The translations under genes and the position numbers were made by a program. This document shows positions 1 through 10,672 of a DNA stretch of 64,000 nucleotides, one piece after another (within the stretch, counting starts at the first letter, position 1; the number at the start of each line of letters is the position of its first letter). A model generated the notes under the pieces. It saw only the letters and a program-made list of their open reading frames with translations. It was not told the origin of the DNA and ran no database searches. The stretch spans positions 1,798,001 to 1,862,000 of the forward strand of contig JASFXZ010000038.1 in the NCBI GenBank assembly GCA_032209605.1, read 5' to 3'. This DNA comes from Mactromeris polynyma (lineage: Eukaryota > Mollusca > Bivalvia > Venerida > Mactridae).

Positions 1-129
1 ACATTAAATTAGGCCTGTGATTTTTCAGCATTGTCAAAATGTGTGGATGATTAAGAAATAGGGTAATTTTAAAATTTATAAACACGTAAATTGTTACCTG
101 TTGAACTAAAATAACAAATATACATAACA

Positions 130-447
130 ATGAAAACTCTGCGTTACTCGGATTATATTTTATTACTAACACTGACATTTTCGCTCGGAAAAATTCACAG
201 CCAGTGCATGAACTTCTCCACATATGTGTGGGAAAATATCGGCGTTGCAGAGTCACAACTTTGGATGGCCGAGGCCCCAAATCTTGAGCAGTGTTTGAAA
301 ATGTGTGTTCGGCGTTCGGCTTGTAACTCGATGAATTACAACTTGCGGACGACGCTTTGTGAACTTAACGACGGAACCGTAAATTCTGCTCGAAATAAAT
401 CTGACCAGTCTCTGGTTTACGCAGAATTCAACTGGTTGCCAGCTGAG
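130..447 (+). CDS. Exon 1: signal peptide + PAN/apple domain of a secreted mosaic protein
   Basis: The ATG at 130 opens a 106-codon coding segment. Residues 1-24 form a signal peptide with a hydrophobic core (YILLLTLTFSL) and likely cleavage after KIHS. The rest reads as a PAN/apple domain with Cys at 26, 55, 59, 65 and 77; the core spacing CLKMCVRRSAC followed by a Tyr-rich strand and LCELND is typical. A sixth Cys may come from the next exon. Two N-glycosylation sequons are visible (NFS at 28, NKS at 89). Translation runs on past 447 to a stop near 637, but GAG|GTAAAC is a good splice donor and coding character ends there. The donor is phase 0 and the next exon (1544) fits. PAN domains bind proteins or carbohydrates in secreted proteins. 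The ligand here is unknown. Promoter and 5'UTR cannot be placed. Confidence 0.85.
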
Positions 448-1543
448 GTAAACTTTCTGTTTGTTATATCAATACATATTCATTTACAAAAAGCATATGA
501 TCCAAAATATGATGTCCAGGAATTTTGGTTACATCTTGAAAATCTTGGTGACCAAGTTTTTTATGTTCCTTATGTTAAATGCCTCCGTACAAAATTGGTA
601 GTTACATATTATTATCATAAAATGTATTTGTTTCAATGAAGGCAAGGTAAAAAAAACTACAAATAAAACCAGATCTGGAATGGAAAAGCGTTTTAAAAAA
701 AATGAAGATATAACAAGGACACTAAAAGTTTACTTTAAGTTTTCAAAGTCAAACAGGTTTTTTGCTAACTTAATTCTGTTTGAGTTTTAAAGAGAAATTT
801 CATGCTAAAACCTGTTCTGGTATTTGAATTATTAGCGTAACATGTTCTGCCACCAGAATAATGCACAACGTGTACAGGAAAAGTGTTTTTTAGAGATTTA
901 ACACATAGTCCTGGACAGCATATTTTGAATCATATGTTTCTTGAATTCCGCTTGAGATAATGTTCTTTGCTTGATTAATTTCTAGATAATTATTTTGCGG
1001 AAATGTTAAAAAGTCAGATTTTTTGCTAAGAGAGTTGTAAATTTTGACAATGAGAGCAGTTCATGAATGTTAAATCATTAGTTCATGATTCGAAAACAAC
1101 ACTCGTTATATTGCTGATGTTTTAAAGACTGCAGTAAATAATCGTTTACAACTTAGCATACTCTCATAGAACAATATAGGGTGAATAAAATGTAGATATT
1201 TCAACGAAAACAAAATATGCTATCATATAGACTGAGTTATGAAACTTTCTAAAACAACCGTTCGAACATATTTAAGTTGAGAGTGCGACCTCACCACATC
1301 AGCACCCTTTGGAAATAGCCAACATTCGGCTGTTGTTTAGAGGTCGTTGCTCCTGAGAGTTTACATGGCAGTAAATGGTTATGGAAAATGATTATGTTGT
1401 TGAAGAGAGGTTGTTGCTCATGAGAGGGCTGCTCTGGATATGTTGCCCTGTATATCGACACCTGCACCCAAACTATTTAATAGTATTTAATCAGAAGAGC
1501 CTTAGTCACAGGACAACGGTAAACTAAAATTATCTTGTTCCAG
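448..1543 (+). other. Intron 1 of the mosaic gene
   Basis: AT-rich intron between the PAN exon and the short Cys-rich exon, GTAAAC donor and TTGTTCCAG acceptor. Around 1330-1440 it holds an element with two GAGGTNGTTGCTC motifs, a dispersed family also seen near 5175, 7995 and 24160. Nothing else recognised. Confidence 0.7.
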
Positions 1544-1643
1544 ATTGATCCAAGCTGCTTTCCACGACCTTGTGGTATGGACGAAGTGTGTATACCGAAA
1601 CTCAGCGAGTCAAGCTGTTCCTTCGATTGTATGCCAGCTGGAC
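1544..1643 (+). CDS. Exon 2: short Cys-rich EGF-like segment
   Basis: A 100-nt exon bounded by TTGTTCCAG| and |GTGAGT, entered in phase 0 and left in phase 1. It reads IDPSCFPRPCGMDEVCIP then KLSESSCSFDCMPAG, five cysteines in 33 residues. The PCGxxEVCIP pattern resembles the first half of an EGF-like domain and commonly follows PAN domains in extracellular mosaic proteins. The first Cys may complete the PAN disulfides. The small size puts it below simple ORF detection, but phase continuity on both sides supports it. Confidence 0.8.
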
Positions 1644-1748
1644 GTGAGTACATGTTTATAATCATTTCTGTAATGAGCGAACTGTAAAATTTCTCTAATC
1701 TACAATTCGCCGTCCTCTTCTAGGTATAGTACAGACACATGGCCCTGT

Positions 1749-2163
1749 GTTCACAGAGGAATAACTGATCTGGCTCAAGTTGATCCTGAAATATGTTTTC
1801 ATTTTCATAAAGCAACGAAATACTTTACACAAGTGCAAAAATACTTGAAATGCGCCATATTAACCTGATGAACACATTTAGAATTTACCTTTTTGGTGAA
1901 AAATCAATAATATGTATGGTTAATACCAAAACTGGTCTAGATCAAATCAGGATCAATGTTCAAGAAATTGGCCTTAACTCATTGATTGCCATATTTTTCT
2001 AAATAAAGACGGAATCTCAAAATGAAATCTTAAGAATAGTGCAAAACGTTCATATATGTCACACAATGTTAAAAGATTTAGCTTTGCAAAGCAATTTTTT
2101 CAAAGTTTGAAATAAACTACATCTGATCTTGATCCTGATCCTGAAAACTAAGTCTTTGTGAAC
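1749..2163. repeat. MITE-like interspersed element, copy 1 (intron 2)
   Basis: This segment resembles 11532-11952 over its length, sharing CTGATCNNNNTCAAGTTGATCC near the left, CTAGATCAAATCAGG in the middle and TGATCCTGAAAA near the right. The ends are imperfect inverted repeats, GTTCACA-AG at the left and CTTTGTGAAC at the right. No coding capacity. It lies in intron 2 of the mosaic gene. A non-autonomous DNA transposon is the likeliest class; target duplications were not resolved. Confidence 0.6.
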
Positions 2164-3595
2164 CTGGGAACTGCTTGTGTACTGTTACTGTCGCGTGTGA
2201 GCGGACACTTGATAAGTATGCATACTGCGTGTATTGAAAATCACTCTTCGTCCTTAGCCCGATATAATTTACGGAATTGAACGAATGTTCACGAGTCAGT
2301 TCTAGGTATGGTAAATAGTATCTGTATTGTCAACGTTTGTTCAACAACGTCGCGGTCTCACTTTGTATGTTTTGGCCGCATTAAACCTACCGAGAGGTGA
2401 CAAATGGTATGAAATCACATATTTGACATTATATAACATTGAGTCGGTAATTACTTGGTACGTTATACATGATCAGATTTCCCCCAAAATCCTGTACACA
2501 TGTTTGATGAACTACATTCGCCGATTGTTGTAATTCGTGCTAACAAGAATTGAAGTATCTATCAATCAAAAAAGAAGTATCAAACATTTGACTATATATT
2601 TTAGTGGATTTCGAACACGAAGGAAATATCATTGGGACTTTTTTATTACATAAAATTAGCATTTTGGTGCCAACAAATACTAGGCGCAATTTATGAGCAC
2701 TAATTCAAAAAGTGTCATTGTAAAGTCATGGCGTCAACTGTATATAGTTTGTTTCACCATTCCATGACCTATGTCAATGAATCGATACCGATGTTTGTAG
2801 TTTCTGTTCATTCAATGCAAAGTAATATACCAGCAGAGGTACAGTGTACATTCATCATGGTCATGGGAAACGGACATTTACAGTAGATTGTATAATAAAG
2901 CATTTATTAGTCAAAGTATTCTGGTCTTTATTTTTTATAACACCTTTATGTAGTCAAGACCAAACAAGTAATATTTCTATAATATGTTCGCGTTACTTCC
3001 GGTTGCGCGGTATTTTTATTTTGAAAATAACACTTACACTGAAATAATAAATCACAATAAAAATATATGGAAAAGAAATGATACTGTCTGCATTCTGAAA
3101 ACGATTTGAGAGTGTAAACCGCGAGTACCGCGAAAATACAAGCAAACAGTATAAATCGTAATTTTGGAAAACAAACAAAATCTATAAGCAACTTAATTTT
3201 GAACCATTTTGCTATTCGTCACTATTCGCTTTTAATAGTGAACAATTCATTGTAGAAAAATGATTTTATTTGCGATTCATTTGTTTAATGTACAGTATAA
3301 TATTGAATGGTAACTAAATGGGGCTAATTACAGGTATAACCCTGGATCGAGCTTACGTAACAGGACCGTCCACAGGCCGGGTACTCTGATAACTTTCTAA
3401 TATTCAGGAAACCTCACTTAAGGTCCACATCGAAACACTTTAATTTTGTAATTTTCTTCCACAATGTGAACTCGATAATCGAATCACATTAAGACCGACC
3501 TTCATCAAACCAGCGGTGGTCTTATCATCGAGATTTCACTGTACATTAATGCTAGTTAGTTATAATGCATTAGGATGATGTGTATGTTATCACAG
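2164..3595 (+). other. Remainder of intron 2 of the mosaic gene
   Basis: AT-rich non-coding sequence ending at the TTATCACAG acceptor. About 3340-3545 belongs to the dispersed family with AAGACC/GGTCTT motifs and a TTTCACTGTAC end. No exon recognised. Confidence 0.6.
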
Positions 3596-3751
3596 GTACG
3601 GTATGCCCTTTTCCTAAAGCCGGTACAAGCAGTGGAAGATACGTAGGGGATGTCAATGAATTGCATTGTGGGAAAGGTTATATTGGAAATGATTCTGCCA
3701 CATGTCTTCCTAACGGAGAATGGAGTAAGAAAATAAGAACAAAGTGTGATC
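3596..3751 (+). CDS. Exon 3: sushi/CCP domain 1
   Basis: A 156-nt phase 1-1 exon with acceptor TTATCACAG| and donor |GTAAGT encodes one CCP module (52 codons). The four cysteines and the invariant Trp are in the expected order: TVCPFP, LHCGKGYIG, ATCLPNGEWS and TKCD. GKGY before the second strand and NGEW before the last Cys are hallmarks. CCP modules mediate protein binding in complement and adhesion proteins. A symmetric phase 1-1 CCP exon is the standard arrangement and joins cleanly to its neighbours. Confidence 0.9.
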
Positions 3752-5771
3752 GTAAGTATTAATCAAAATGTATGTAGATAGTTGAAAGTAATACATTTTA
3801 CAGTGGAAGAAATTGGTTAGAAGTGGGTAAACTGTTGATTGTGATGCTTAACAAGTAAAATAATCAAACAGACAAGGCTTTGAGGCGAAGCTATTTGAAC
3901 AACAGTTATATAATATTTGTATAGAATATAAACATGTATGCATTTACTGGTATGACTAGATCTGTTCAACACTTGCACACATTATACAAGTACTTGTATA
4001 ATTATATACTCAATTTTAGAAAATATTTCTATTTACAGTAAATCGACTCAATTCTAGAACACCCTGTAAAATCTCATACTAATAGACTTGTAGGCTACTC
4101 AATTCTAGAACACCCTGTAAAATCTCATACTAATAGACGTGTAGGCTACTCAATTCTAGAACACCCTGTAAAATTTCATACTAATAGACTTGTAGGCTAC
4201 TCAACTCTAGAACACCCTGTAAAATTTCATACTAATAGACTTGTAGGCTACTCAATTCTAGAACTCAGTGTATATTACCATACTAGTGAAGCCACTCTAT
4301 TCTAAAACAGAATGTCTATTCACACACTAGTAGACCTAAACAAGTCTAAAACAGGGTGTCTATTCATATAGTATATATCTACTCAATACTGTAACAGAAT
4401 GTATATTCATATATTATATATCTACTCAATTCTATAACAGAATGTAGAGAAGAAAGTACGACTGCAATTCAAGAGTTAACTTTTTTTATATCAAAGTTCA
4501 GAATTTAAAACAAAACATACGTCGGTTGCAAATCTGCAGAAAAATTATCTTTCCAAATAATAAAATAAAAGTAGACATTTTAAGCGGAATGCGACGAGTA
4601 TCTAAAATACAATGTTTTATCTCGTTCTTGTAATGGGTAGATGATGACCACTTTTTACTATTTAGTTATTTCAAATACTCGGTCAGAAATTTCATAACTT
4701 TCACTGAAGTTTTGAACACTAAAATATCAATATTGATTATGTTGAGTTCAGTGTACATAGAGTCACATCTGAGTTCTGTTAGGTAGTGAAATGATAATTA
4801 TTATGTAAATTCGTATACTCAGAACATGGCTCGACCTTACAGTTTAATACATAAAACATGTGTCATCAATAGACTGTATTTAAAAAAAAAAGAATGAACA
4901 TAATTCATAGAAAATAGTTGAAAATTCAGTTGTCTCTTGTTTCCACGTTTGACGCACGCATAACTAATAGGGGGTTAATGTGCTTTAACATAATAGTAAT
5001 TGACAAAGCAGTTGATAATGACTATTTCTAAATGTATCACGTAAATAATTAATAATCACATTGTTTACTACATTGTCCACTTTCATGAATACATTTATGT
5101 TACCATGTGCACATAATCCAAACATTCTGGTATAGCGATACAGTGCAATCTGTCTAGAGCAACACCATGTGGAGGGTTGCAAATTTCGACTGTTGTTGAG
5201 AGGTTGTTGCCCAAGAGAGGTTAAAACAGTAGCAACGTGGTTCAAAGTTCAAAGTTTATTGCGCAAAAAAGGCCTCCGGTCCATACACATATTACAGGTT
5301 ATATATACATACATTTTTAAACATTTAAATGTGTGCTGTAGGTGTCAATGACATCAAACAAACCAATTTCTACATGGCATAATACATGATATACTTTACA
5401 GGTTATCAACAAAACATGTATCATTTCAGTCGTATAATGCAAGGTATTGCTCTCGTTCCTTGGATACGGTCATTGAAGAGTGACCTTTGCTCGAGAAAGG
5501 GCCGATCAGGAGAATTTGTGCGGTACATTAAATTTTGAATAAACGATTGGTGGTTAGATGTTCTCCGAATGTCGATGCAACTGCATAAGTTATATCGATA
5601 CACTCTCTTCGTTCATACAGTAGCTTGAACACTATGAGTCGTTTGTCTTTCAGTGACACATGTAACTTTACTGTATATGATTTGCGAATTACTATGATTT
5701 GCCTTTCATAGTTGATGATTTTAGAAAGTCTTAGATATATTTATATTACTGACTGTGTTCATCCAATGCAG
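3752..5771 (+). other. Intron 3 of the mosaic gene
   Basis: About 2 kb of AT-rich sequence with a 51-bp tandem repeat (annotated separately). A GAGGTTGTTGC element lies near 5190-5225. No additional exon recognised. Confidence 0.6.
4047..4445. repeat. 51-bp minisatellite
   Basis: Unit starts CTCAATTCTAGAACACCCTG and continues with TAAAAT, then CATACTAATAGAC and TTGTAGGCTA. Units begin at 4047, 4098, 4149, 4200 and 4251 with few changes. Degenerate copies then trail off to about 4445. It lies in intron 3 of the mosaic gene. Confidence 0.9.
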
Positions 5772-5897
5772 CAATACTCGGCTACAGATGCTATGACGAT
5801 GAGACATGTTCCCTCATTCATGGTTTATGTTCAAAAAAGAAATGTAAATGTGAACCATACAAGACATACGATCCAGATATCAACGAATGTGTGCTAG
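5772..5897 (+). CDS. Exon 4: EB/EGF-like Cys-rich module
   Basis: A 126-nt phase 1-1 exon (42 codons), acceptor CATCCAATGCAG| and donor |GTAAGA. It reads ILGYRCYDDETC, SLIHGLCSKKKCKCEP, then YKTYDPDINECV: six cysteines with the C-x-C pair and a TYDPDxNEC end typical of EB or half-EGF modules in invertebrate extracellular proteins. It sits between CCP1 and CCP2. Exact domain class cannot be decided without a profile search. Confidence 0.82.
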   Translation, partial: QYSATDAMTMRHVPSFMVYVQKRNVNVNHTRHTIQISTNVC

Positions 5898-6308
5898 GTA
5901 AGAATAACATTTATTTGGAAACGATGGCTGTTACATTGTCTCTAGCCTAGGTAACTCTACCGTTTGTTTTATTATGACCCACCGTCATTAAGATTCATCC
6001 AAAGTTTTTGAGTATTTGCTTTGTTGTGACGTTAGGCACGTGAGTTGTTACTTCATTAGTGAATTATCAAAAATAATACATAGGTGTTATTACCACTATA
6101 CACCGTGATCATTTTGACTTATGTCTCCTCATCATTTAAATTATGAGATCTGAGATTAAGCTCCATGGCTATACATGGCCAATTATTGGACCATATTTTA
6201 TGGACCATTCTTTACCTTGATAACCAGACACCTCAAAGCGGACACCGAATTTCTTCAGAACCAATGGGGCTCTTATTATTGAGATTTCCCTGTATTTTAT
6301 ATGTCCAG

Positions 6309-6470
6309 ATTGTGGAGAACCGCTCCTTGTGCAAAACGCAATTACAACAGGGAACTCCTCTGTGATGTCATATGAGTGTACCGAAGGATTCTTTCCAACT
6401 GCCGTGTCTGTGAATACAATAGTATGTACGGAGAGTGGGTGGGAACCCACTAACAAGTTTGAATGTTACA
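6309..6470 (+). CDS. Exon 5: sushi/CCP domain 2
   Basis: A 162-nt phase 1-1 exon, acceptor TATATGTCCAG| and donor |GTAAGT. It encodes DCGEPLLVQNAI, SYECTEGFFP, TIVCTESGWEP and FECY, giving the four CCP cysteines and the conserved Trp. One N-glycosylation sequon (NSS) is present. It is joined in frame to the EB-like exon before and the CCP3 exon after. Confidence 0.9.
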
Positions 6471-6489
6471 GTAAGTTCTAATACATTCG

Positions 6490-6650
6490 GACATCGTTGA
6501 TTCGAATTCATCGGGTCCGAAATTTTAGTTAGAATAATACATGCTATCCAAGAGCCCTTTTCAATTCGACGTGCCAAAGAAGATACATCGGGACCTGATA
6601 TTTATTTCGGATGATACCAAGTATTCGGATAGGAGTACTGGACTGTCTAC
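6490..6650. repeat. ATTCGAATTCA-type pseudo-palindromic repeat
   Basis: Contains ATTCGAATTCATCGGGTCCG, GACCTGATATTTATTTCGGA and ACCAAGTATTCGGATAG. The same order, on either strand, occurs at 47000-47160, at 63270-63475 and inside both arms of the inverted repeat at 8.1-10.7 kb. A short non-autonomous DNA element or its relic, with no coding capacity. Confidence 0.65.
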
Positions 6651-6703
6651 CAGGAACTCCAGGTTCGATATCCGAGCGAGACAGGTCATGTCCTTCTGTG
6701 ACA

Positions 6704-6955
6704 TTTGGCTACTGTCATGTGTCCCCCACCTCTGATTCATGTGGAGAAGTTGTCAGCTGCTTGCGGAAGGGCAAGTTAGTACTGGAAGGTAAATGAGTCC
6801 TGGAAAATGCGTTAAGTCAACTGACCCGTCATGTATATCTGAACAAAACGTGGATAAATTGGCGAAAACCTGATGAAAATAAGCTTTGTTGCTCATGTTA
6901 CTTGTTGATCATATGCGACGTTAAATAAAGCTTATCTTTAACTTTATTAAATTAG
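6704..6955 (+). repeat. SINE 3' portion
   Basis: Carries the shared SINE body motif TCAGCTGCTTGCGGAAG, then AGTTAGTACTGG, and ends with GATCATATGCGACGTTAAAT and a run of A/T. The same body motif recurs at 62.2 kb and, reversed, at 13.4, 13.7, 33.4 and 54.9 kb. The tRNA-like head is not clear in this copy. Confidence 0.6.
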
Positions 6956-7651
6956 ACGTTCCTGAGAAAAACCCATCGGGACCAGATACAGATTACGGTT
7001 GATACCAAGTACAATGTATTTCATTACATTAACACAAATTTATGAACTCATTTCTATTAAAGACCGATGATGACATTCATACTATTATTTCTCTCTTTTA
7101 AGAAAGTTGCGATTTCAAGATTTCCACTTTACGAATTCATAAACTCACGATTTCATATTAATGAATTCACGATTTCAACTGCGTGAATTCATTATATTAA
7201 ATTCGGTAAGTCGAATTCGGGAATTCGTGAAGAGAAAATCTGTAGGCGAAAAATGATGGAAGTGTGAATGTCAACAGTGGTCTTCCGTACATTTCTTCTA
7301 TTTCGGATAATTTTCGAATATTTTCCGAAATACCGTTTAAGAGACTTGAAGAATAATTGTTAGAAGTCTGAGTCTTAAACTTCAGAAAAGTGTTCTGTAA
7401 CTGGTCACATTCAGTTTGTTATCAACATTATCGATATTCATGTACGATTTAATTGAGCGCACAGTAGAATCAACACTACATGATTTATAAGACTTATATT
7501 CATGGACCAGATTTCATTGGTTCCCAGTTTATTTACTTTATTATCAGTTACCACCTTATAACTGAGACCCGGCGACCTTCTCCAGAATCAAGAGTGGTCT
7601 TATTCAAGCATCACTGTATATATAAAACTATACAATGACTTTTAAATGCAG

Positions 7652-7819
7652 GGTGCGACCCTCCTCCGGAAGTTGGCGGCGCCATCTTGTCCGGTAAAGA
7701 AGACGACGTGGTCCGACATTATGTCTGCAAGACGGATTTAATACCTAGACCGGGAACCACTAATGGTACTATAATGTGTATAGACGGAACATGGAAACCT
7801 GAAGGTTTTGCGTGTTATG
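7652..7819 (+). CDS. Exon 6: sushi/CCP domain 3, last recognised + strand exon
   Basis: A 168-nt phase 1-1 exon, acceptor TTTTAAATGCAG| and donor |GTAAGG. It encodes RCDPPPEVGGAILSG, RHYVCKTDLIPRPG, NGTIMCIDGTWKPEG and FACYG: four cysteines and the Trp of a CCP, with an NGT sequon. Coding from 130 to here totals 343 codons plus one base. The phase 1 donor needs a phase 1 acceptor downstream. None was recognised on the + strand, while the SRCR exon pair on the other strand 1.2 kb away has matching phases. Confidence 0.88.
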
Positions 7820-8078
7820 GTAAGGTTAATAACAATAAATGTCTAATGGCATAAATGTAGTATCTCAAGAGCGGCCCTCTTTTAACGACAACTTCTCTTC
7901 AACAATGTCATCCATTTTCCCATTGTAAATTGTACAAATGTATTTTCATGCCTCTAATGACCAACGATCTTTTTAAACAACAATATCAATTTTATCGTAG
8001 TAAAATGTACCACCAAGTTAACCTCCCTAGAGCAACAACCTCGGAACAAGAGCCGGCTCCTCCCACAGGGTGTTGACC

Positions 8079-8831
8079 TGGAGGGGTTGCTCTGTAATTG
8101 GTCATGTACACATTTGTTTCAGAGATTCAAGCAAAGCAATGGCTTAATATTTACATGCAGTTAAACCCCACTTAGAAATCATCTCAATAATAAGAACACT
8201 ACACAATTAAGAACACCATTTTCAAGTCAATGTTCACTGTTGCTCTTTATTCAACCTCAATATTAAGACCTCCACAATAACAAGATCAGTTTTCAAGGGA
8301 CCATAGTCTTATTATTTAGGTTTTACTGTACATAGTGTAATTTCTATTGAATACATTGTCCTATTGTATAACTATGGAAACATGGGTTGGTAAATTCAAA
8401 AGTGTCCGATAATGGTATCGCATATTTGCCCTTTAGGCGATGAATTGCAGTAGCGAAATCAGCTTACACAGAGTATATGTCTGCAGTCACTGCCGTGGCA
8501 ATTATAATCAACATAGAAACTTTTTTTGCCATTCACTCTCTTTCCAGAGTTATAATTCAGTTAATTTTACATCATTAGACAGTACATGTAATCATACAGT
8601 TGGACTTCGTTTATTTGACAACCTTCTATCCAAATATTTGGTATCGTCCGAAATAAATATTAGGTCCCGAATTGAAATCACGGGTATGTACAAAACCATG
8701 TTTGATTCGAAGTAAAATTTAGGACCAGATGAATTCGAATGAAAGAAGTCCGACTGTATTTCATATCAATAAATAGTTTATCTCGATAACCAGACCACCT
8801 CCTAACTAAGACACACTGGCCTATACTCAGA
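8079..8831 (+). repeat. Left arm of long inverted repeat
   Basis: This segment is the near-exact reverse complement of 9911-10672. Over the inner 250 bases I count only about three mismatches; one spot near 8555-8580 differs by short insertions and substitutions. The arm includes an AAGACC/GGTCTT element, a SINE-free unique-looking stretch (8400-8560) and the ATTCGAATTCA repeat. The arms flank about 1.08 kb holding the SRCR exons. Confidence 0.9.
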
Positions 8832-9007
8832 ACTCAGATTCATGAGATCGAATCCCACCTTCGGCTAAGTTTAACCGCTAACTTCACAATCATTGAATAA
8901 GGTGCGAGTACGGGTTAGCAACCCATGAAGCAGTCATCAGCAGTGCTTCACTCTTGATGTTAAAGTAATAATTTGAATTATTTATAATTATATTAAGAAT
9001 ACTTTAC

Positions 9008-9198
9008 CCGTGATGTTAAAGTCAAAACAGGTGATGACCATTGGCTTATTTTTGGAACTATCCCTGTCATCAAATGTGTGGTCGCAATCGAGTAGGGAAA
9101 GGTCACTTTCAGTGCAAGCCAGATCGCTAAATTTGCCTGTGTCTTGATCTGACAGAAGTTCCTTATTAAACCAATTTGGATGAAATGTCCCACCATAT
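9008..9198 (-). CDS. SRCR domain, second half (exon b), opposite strand
   Basis: Read on the - strand, a 191-nt exon with acceptor TTGTTTTGCAG| and donor ACG G|GTAAAG. It is entered in phase 2 and left in phase 1. It encodes YGGTFHPNWF, FSDLACTESDLSLLDCDH and PMVITCFDFNITG, the C-terminal half of a scavenger receptor Cys-rich domain. LAC-LDC and ITC match the third, fourth and last cysteines of a group A SRCR. The usual CSHSED cysteine is absent. It follows exon a (9692-9854) with matching phase. It lies between the arms of the inverted repeat and points against the mosaic gene. Confidence 0.85.
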
Positions 9199-9589
9199 CT
9201 GCAAAACAACGGTGGATTTGTTCTTTTATACGTACATGTATAGCTAAAGAGCATGGCTTCTAATGAATATCATACGGACACGGGCTTATTGCGCTTGCAC
9301 AAACTTATTTTACTGTCTGACTTTGACACGATTACTAGTATTTAATTATGATCAATGCGCAGATGCAATGTAAATATAAACACTGTCAACTGTACAAGAA
9401 GTAAAGGAAATCAAATGTAACACCGATGATTGTGTTAACAAGCAAATAGTACCGTTAATGACACTGATACTCGTCAAACTGTACAACTCGGACTAGTAAA
9501 TGAAACTTCAATAGAGATGTTCTTGGAAGATAAAGATAAATGAGTGGTGGTGTTGACGAACGCGGTTACAATGACACTGAAGATAAACT

Positions 9590-9672
9590 GACGACAACAA
9601 CATCAACAACGACAACAACAACGACGACAACGACGACGACGACGATGACGATGACGATGATATTGATGATAA
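9590..9672. repeat. ACG/ACA trinucleotide repeat
   Basis: Simple repeat of ACA and ACG triplets grading into GATGAC, in the intron between the two SRCR exons. Its read-through gives a Thr-rich translation on the + strand that is not a gene. Confidence 0.9.
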
Positions 9673-9691
9673 CTGTGATAACAACGATTAC

Positions 9692-9854
9692 ATTAAGCTG
9701 CTGTTTATTTCCCGACATGCCACCTTGGTCGCCTCCCATGTCCACTGATGTTCATCGATATATGACCACTGCCCATTGATAAACATCTCAAGGTATCCAA
9801 TATGATTAAATATCGGTGCACCTTTTTCTTGATTGAGTGGAAAAAGGCGAATAC
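9692..9854 (-). CDS. SRCR domain, first half (exon a), opposite strand
   Basis: Read on the - strand, a 163-nt exon with acceptor TTTACTCCGCAG| and donor TTA AT|GTAATC. It is entered in phase 1 and left in phase 2, matching exon b. It encodes IRLFPLNQEKG, then GYLEMFINGQWSYIDEHQW and TWEATKVACREINSSL: the N-terminal half of an SRCR domain (GxLEVxxNGQWG...W...A.VVCRQ). The cysteine normally found in the GTVCDDGW position is replaced (SYIDEHQW). Joined to exon b it makes one 118-codon SRCR, phase 1 at both ends. SRCR domains bind proteins and microbial surfaces in secreted or membrane receptors. Confidence 0.87.
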
Positions 9855-9910
9855 CTGCGGAGTAAATAACAAAACACTACAGTGAAACCTCTGTAACAAG
9901 ACCATCCTCG

Positions 9911-10672
9911 GTTCTGAGTATAGGCCAGTATGTCTTAGTTAGGAGGTGGTCTGGTTATCGAGATAAACTTTTTATTGATATGAAATACAGTCGGACTTCT
10001 TTCATTCGAATTCATCTGGTCCTAAATTTTACTTCGAATCAAACATGGTTTTGTACATACCCGTGATTTCAATTCGGGACCTAATATTTATTTCGGACGA
10101 TACCAAATATTTGGATAGAAGGTTGTCAAATAAACGAAGTCCACCTGTATGATTACATGTACTGTCTAATGAAGTATTGATAAAACATTACTGAATTATA
10201 ACTCTAAAAAGAGAGTGAATGGCAAAAAAAGTTTCTATGTTGGATATAATAACCACGGCAGTGACTGCAGACATATACTCTGTGTAAGCTGATTTCGCTA
10301 CTGCATTTCATCACCTAAAGGGCAAATATGCGATACCATTATGGGACACTTTTGAATTTACCAACCCATGTTTCCATTGTTTTACAATGGGACAATGTAT
10401 TCAATAGAAATTACACTATGTACAGTAAAACCTAAATAATAAGACTATGGACCCTTGAAAACTGATCTTGTTATTGTGGTGGTCTTAATATTGAGGTCGA
10501 ATAAAGAGCAACAGTGAACATTGACTTGAAAATGGTGTTCTTAATTGTGTAGTGGTCTTATTACTGAGGTGATTTCTAAGTGGGGTTTAACTGCATGTAA
10601 ATATTAAGCCATTGCTTTGCTTGAAACTCTGAAACAAATGTGAACATGGCCAACTAAAGAGCAACCTCTCCA
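9911..10672 (-). repeat. Right arm of long inverted repeat
   Basis: Reverse-complement partner of 8079-8831. It begins GTTCTGAGTATAGGCC and ends AGCAACCTCTCCA. The outer ends fall in the AGGTTGTTGCTC repeat family and the inner ends in an AAGACCACC-type element, so each arm is itself a composite of dispersed repeats. Confidence 0.9.

Noticed and set aside
448..639. Extension of the PAN exon to the stop near 637
   Set aside because: A strong donor lies at 447/448, later codons look non-coding, and the exon at 1544 fits the phase.
8440..8715. 91-codon + strand frame
   Set aside because: It lies wholly in an inverted repeat arm made of dispersed repeats; the mirror copy does not keep the frame.
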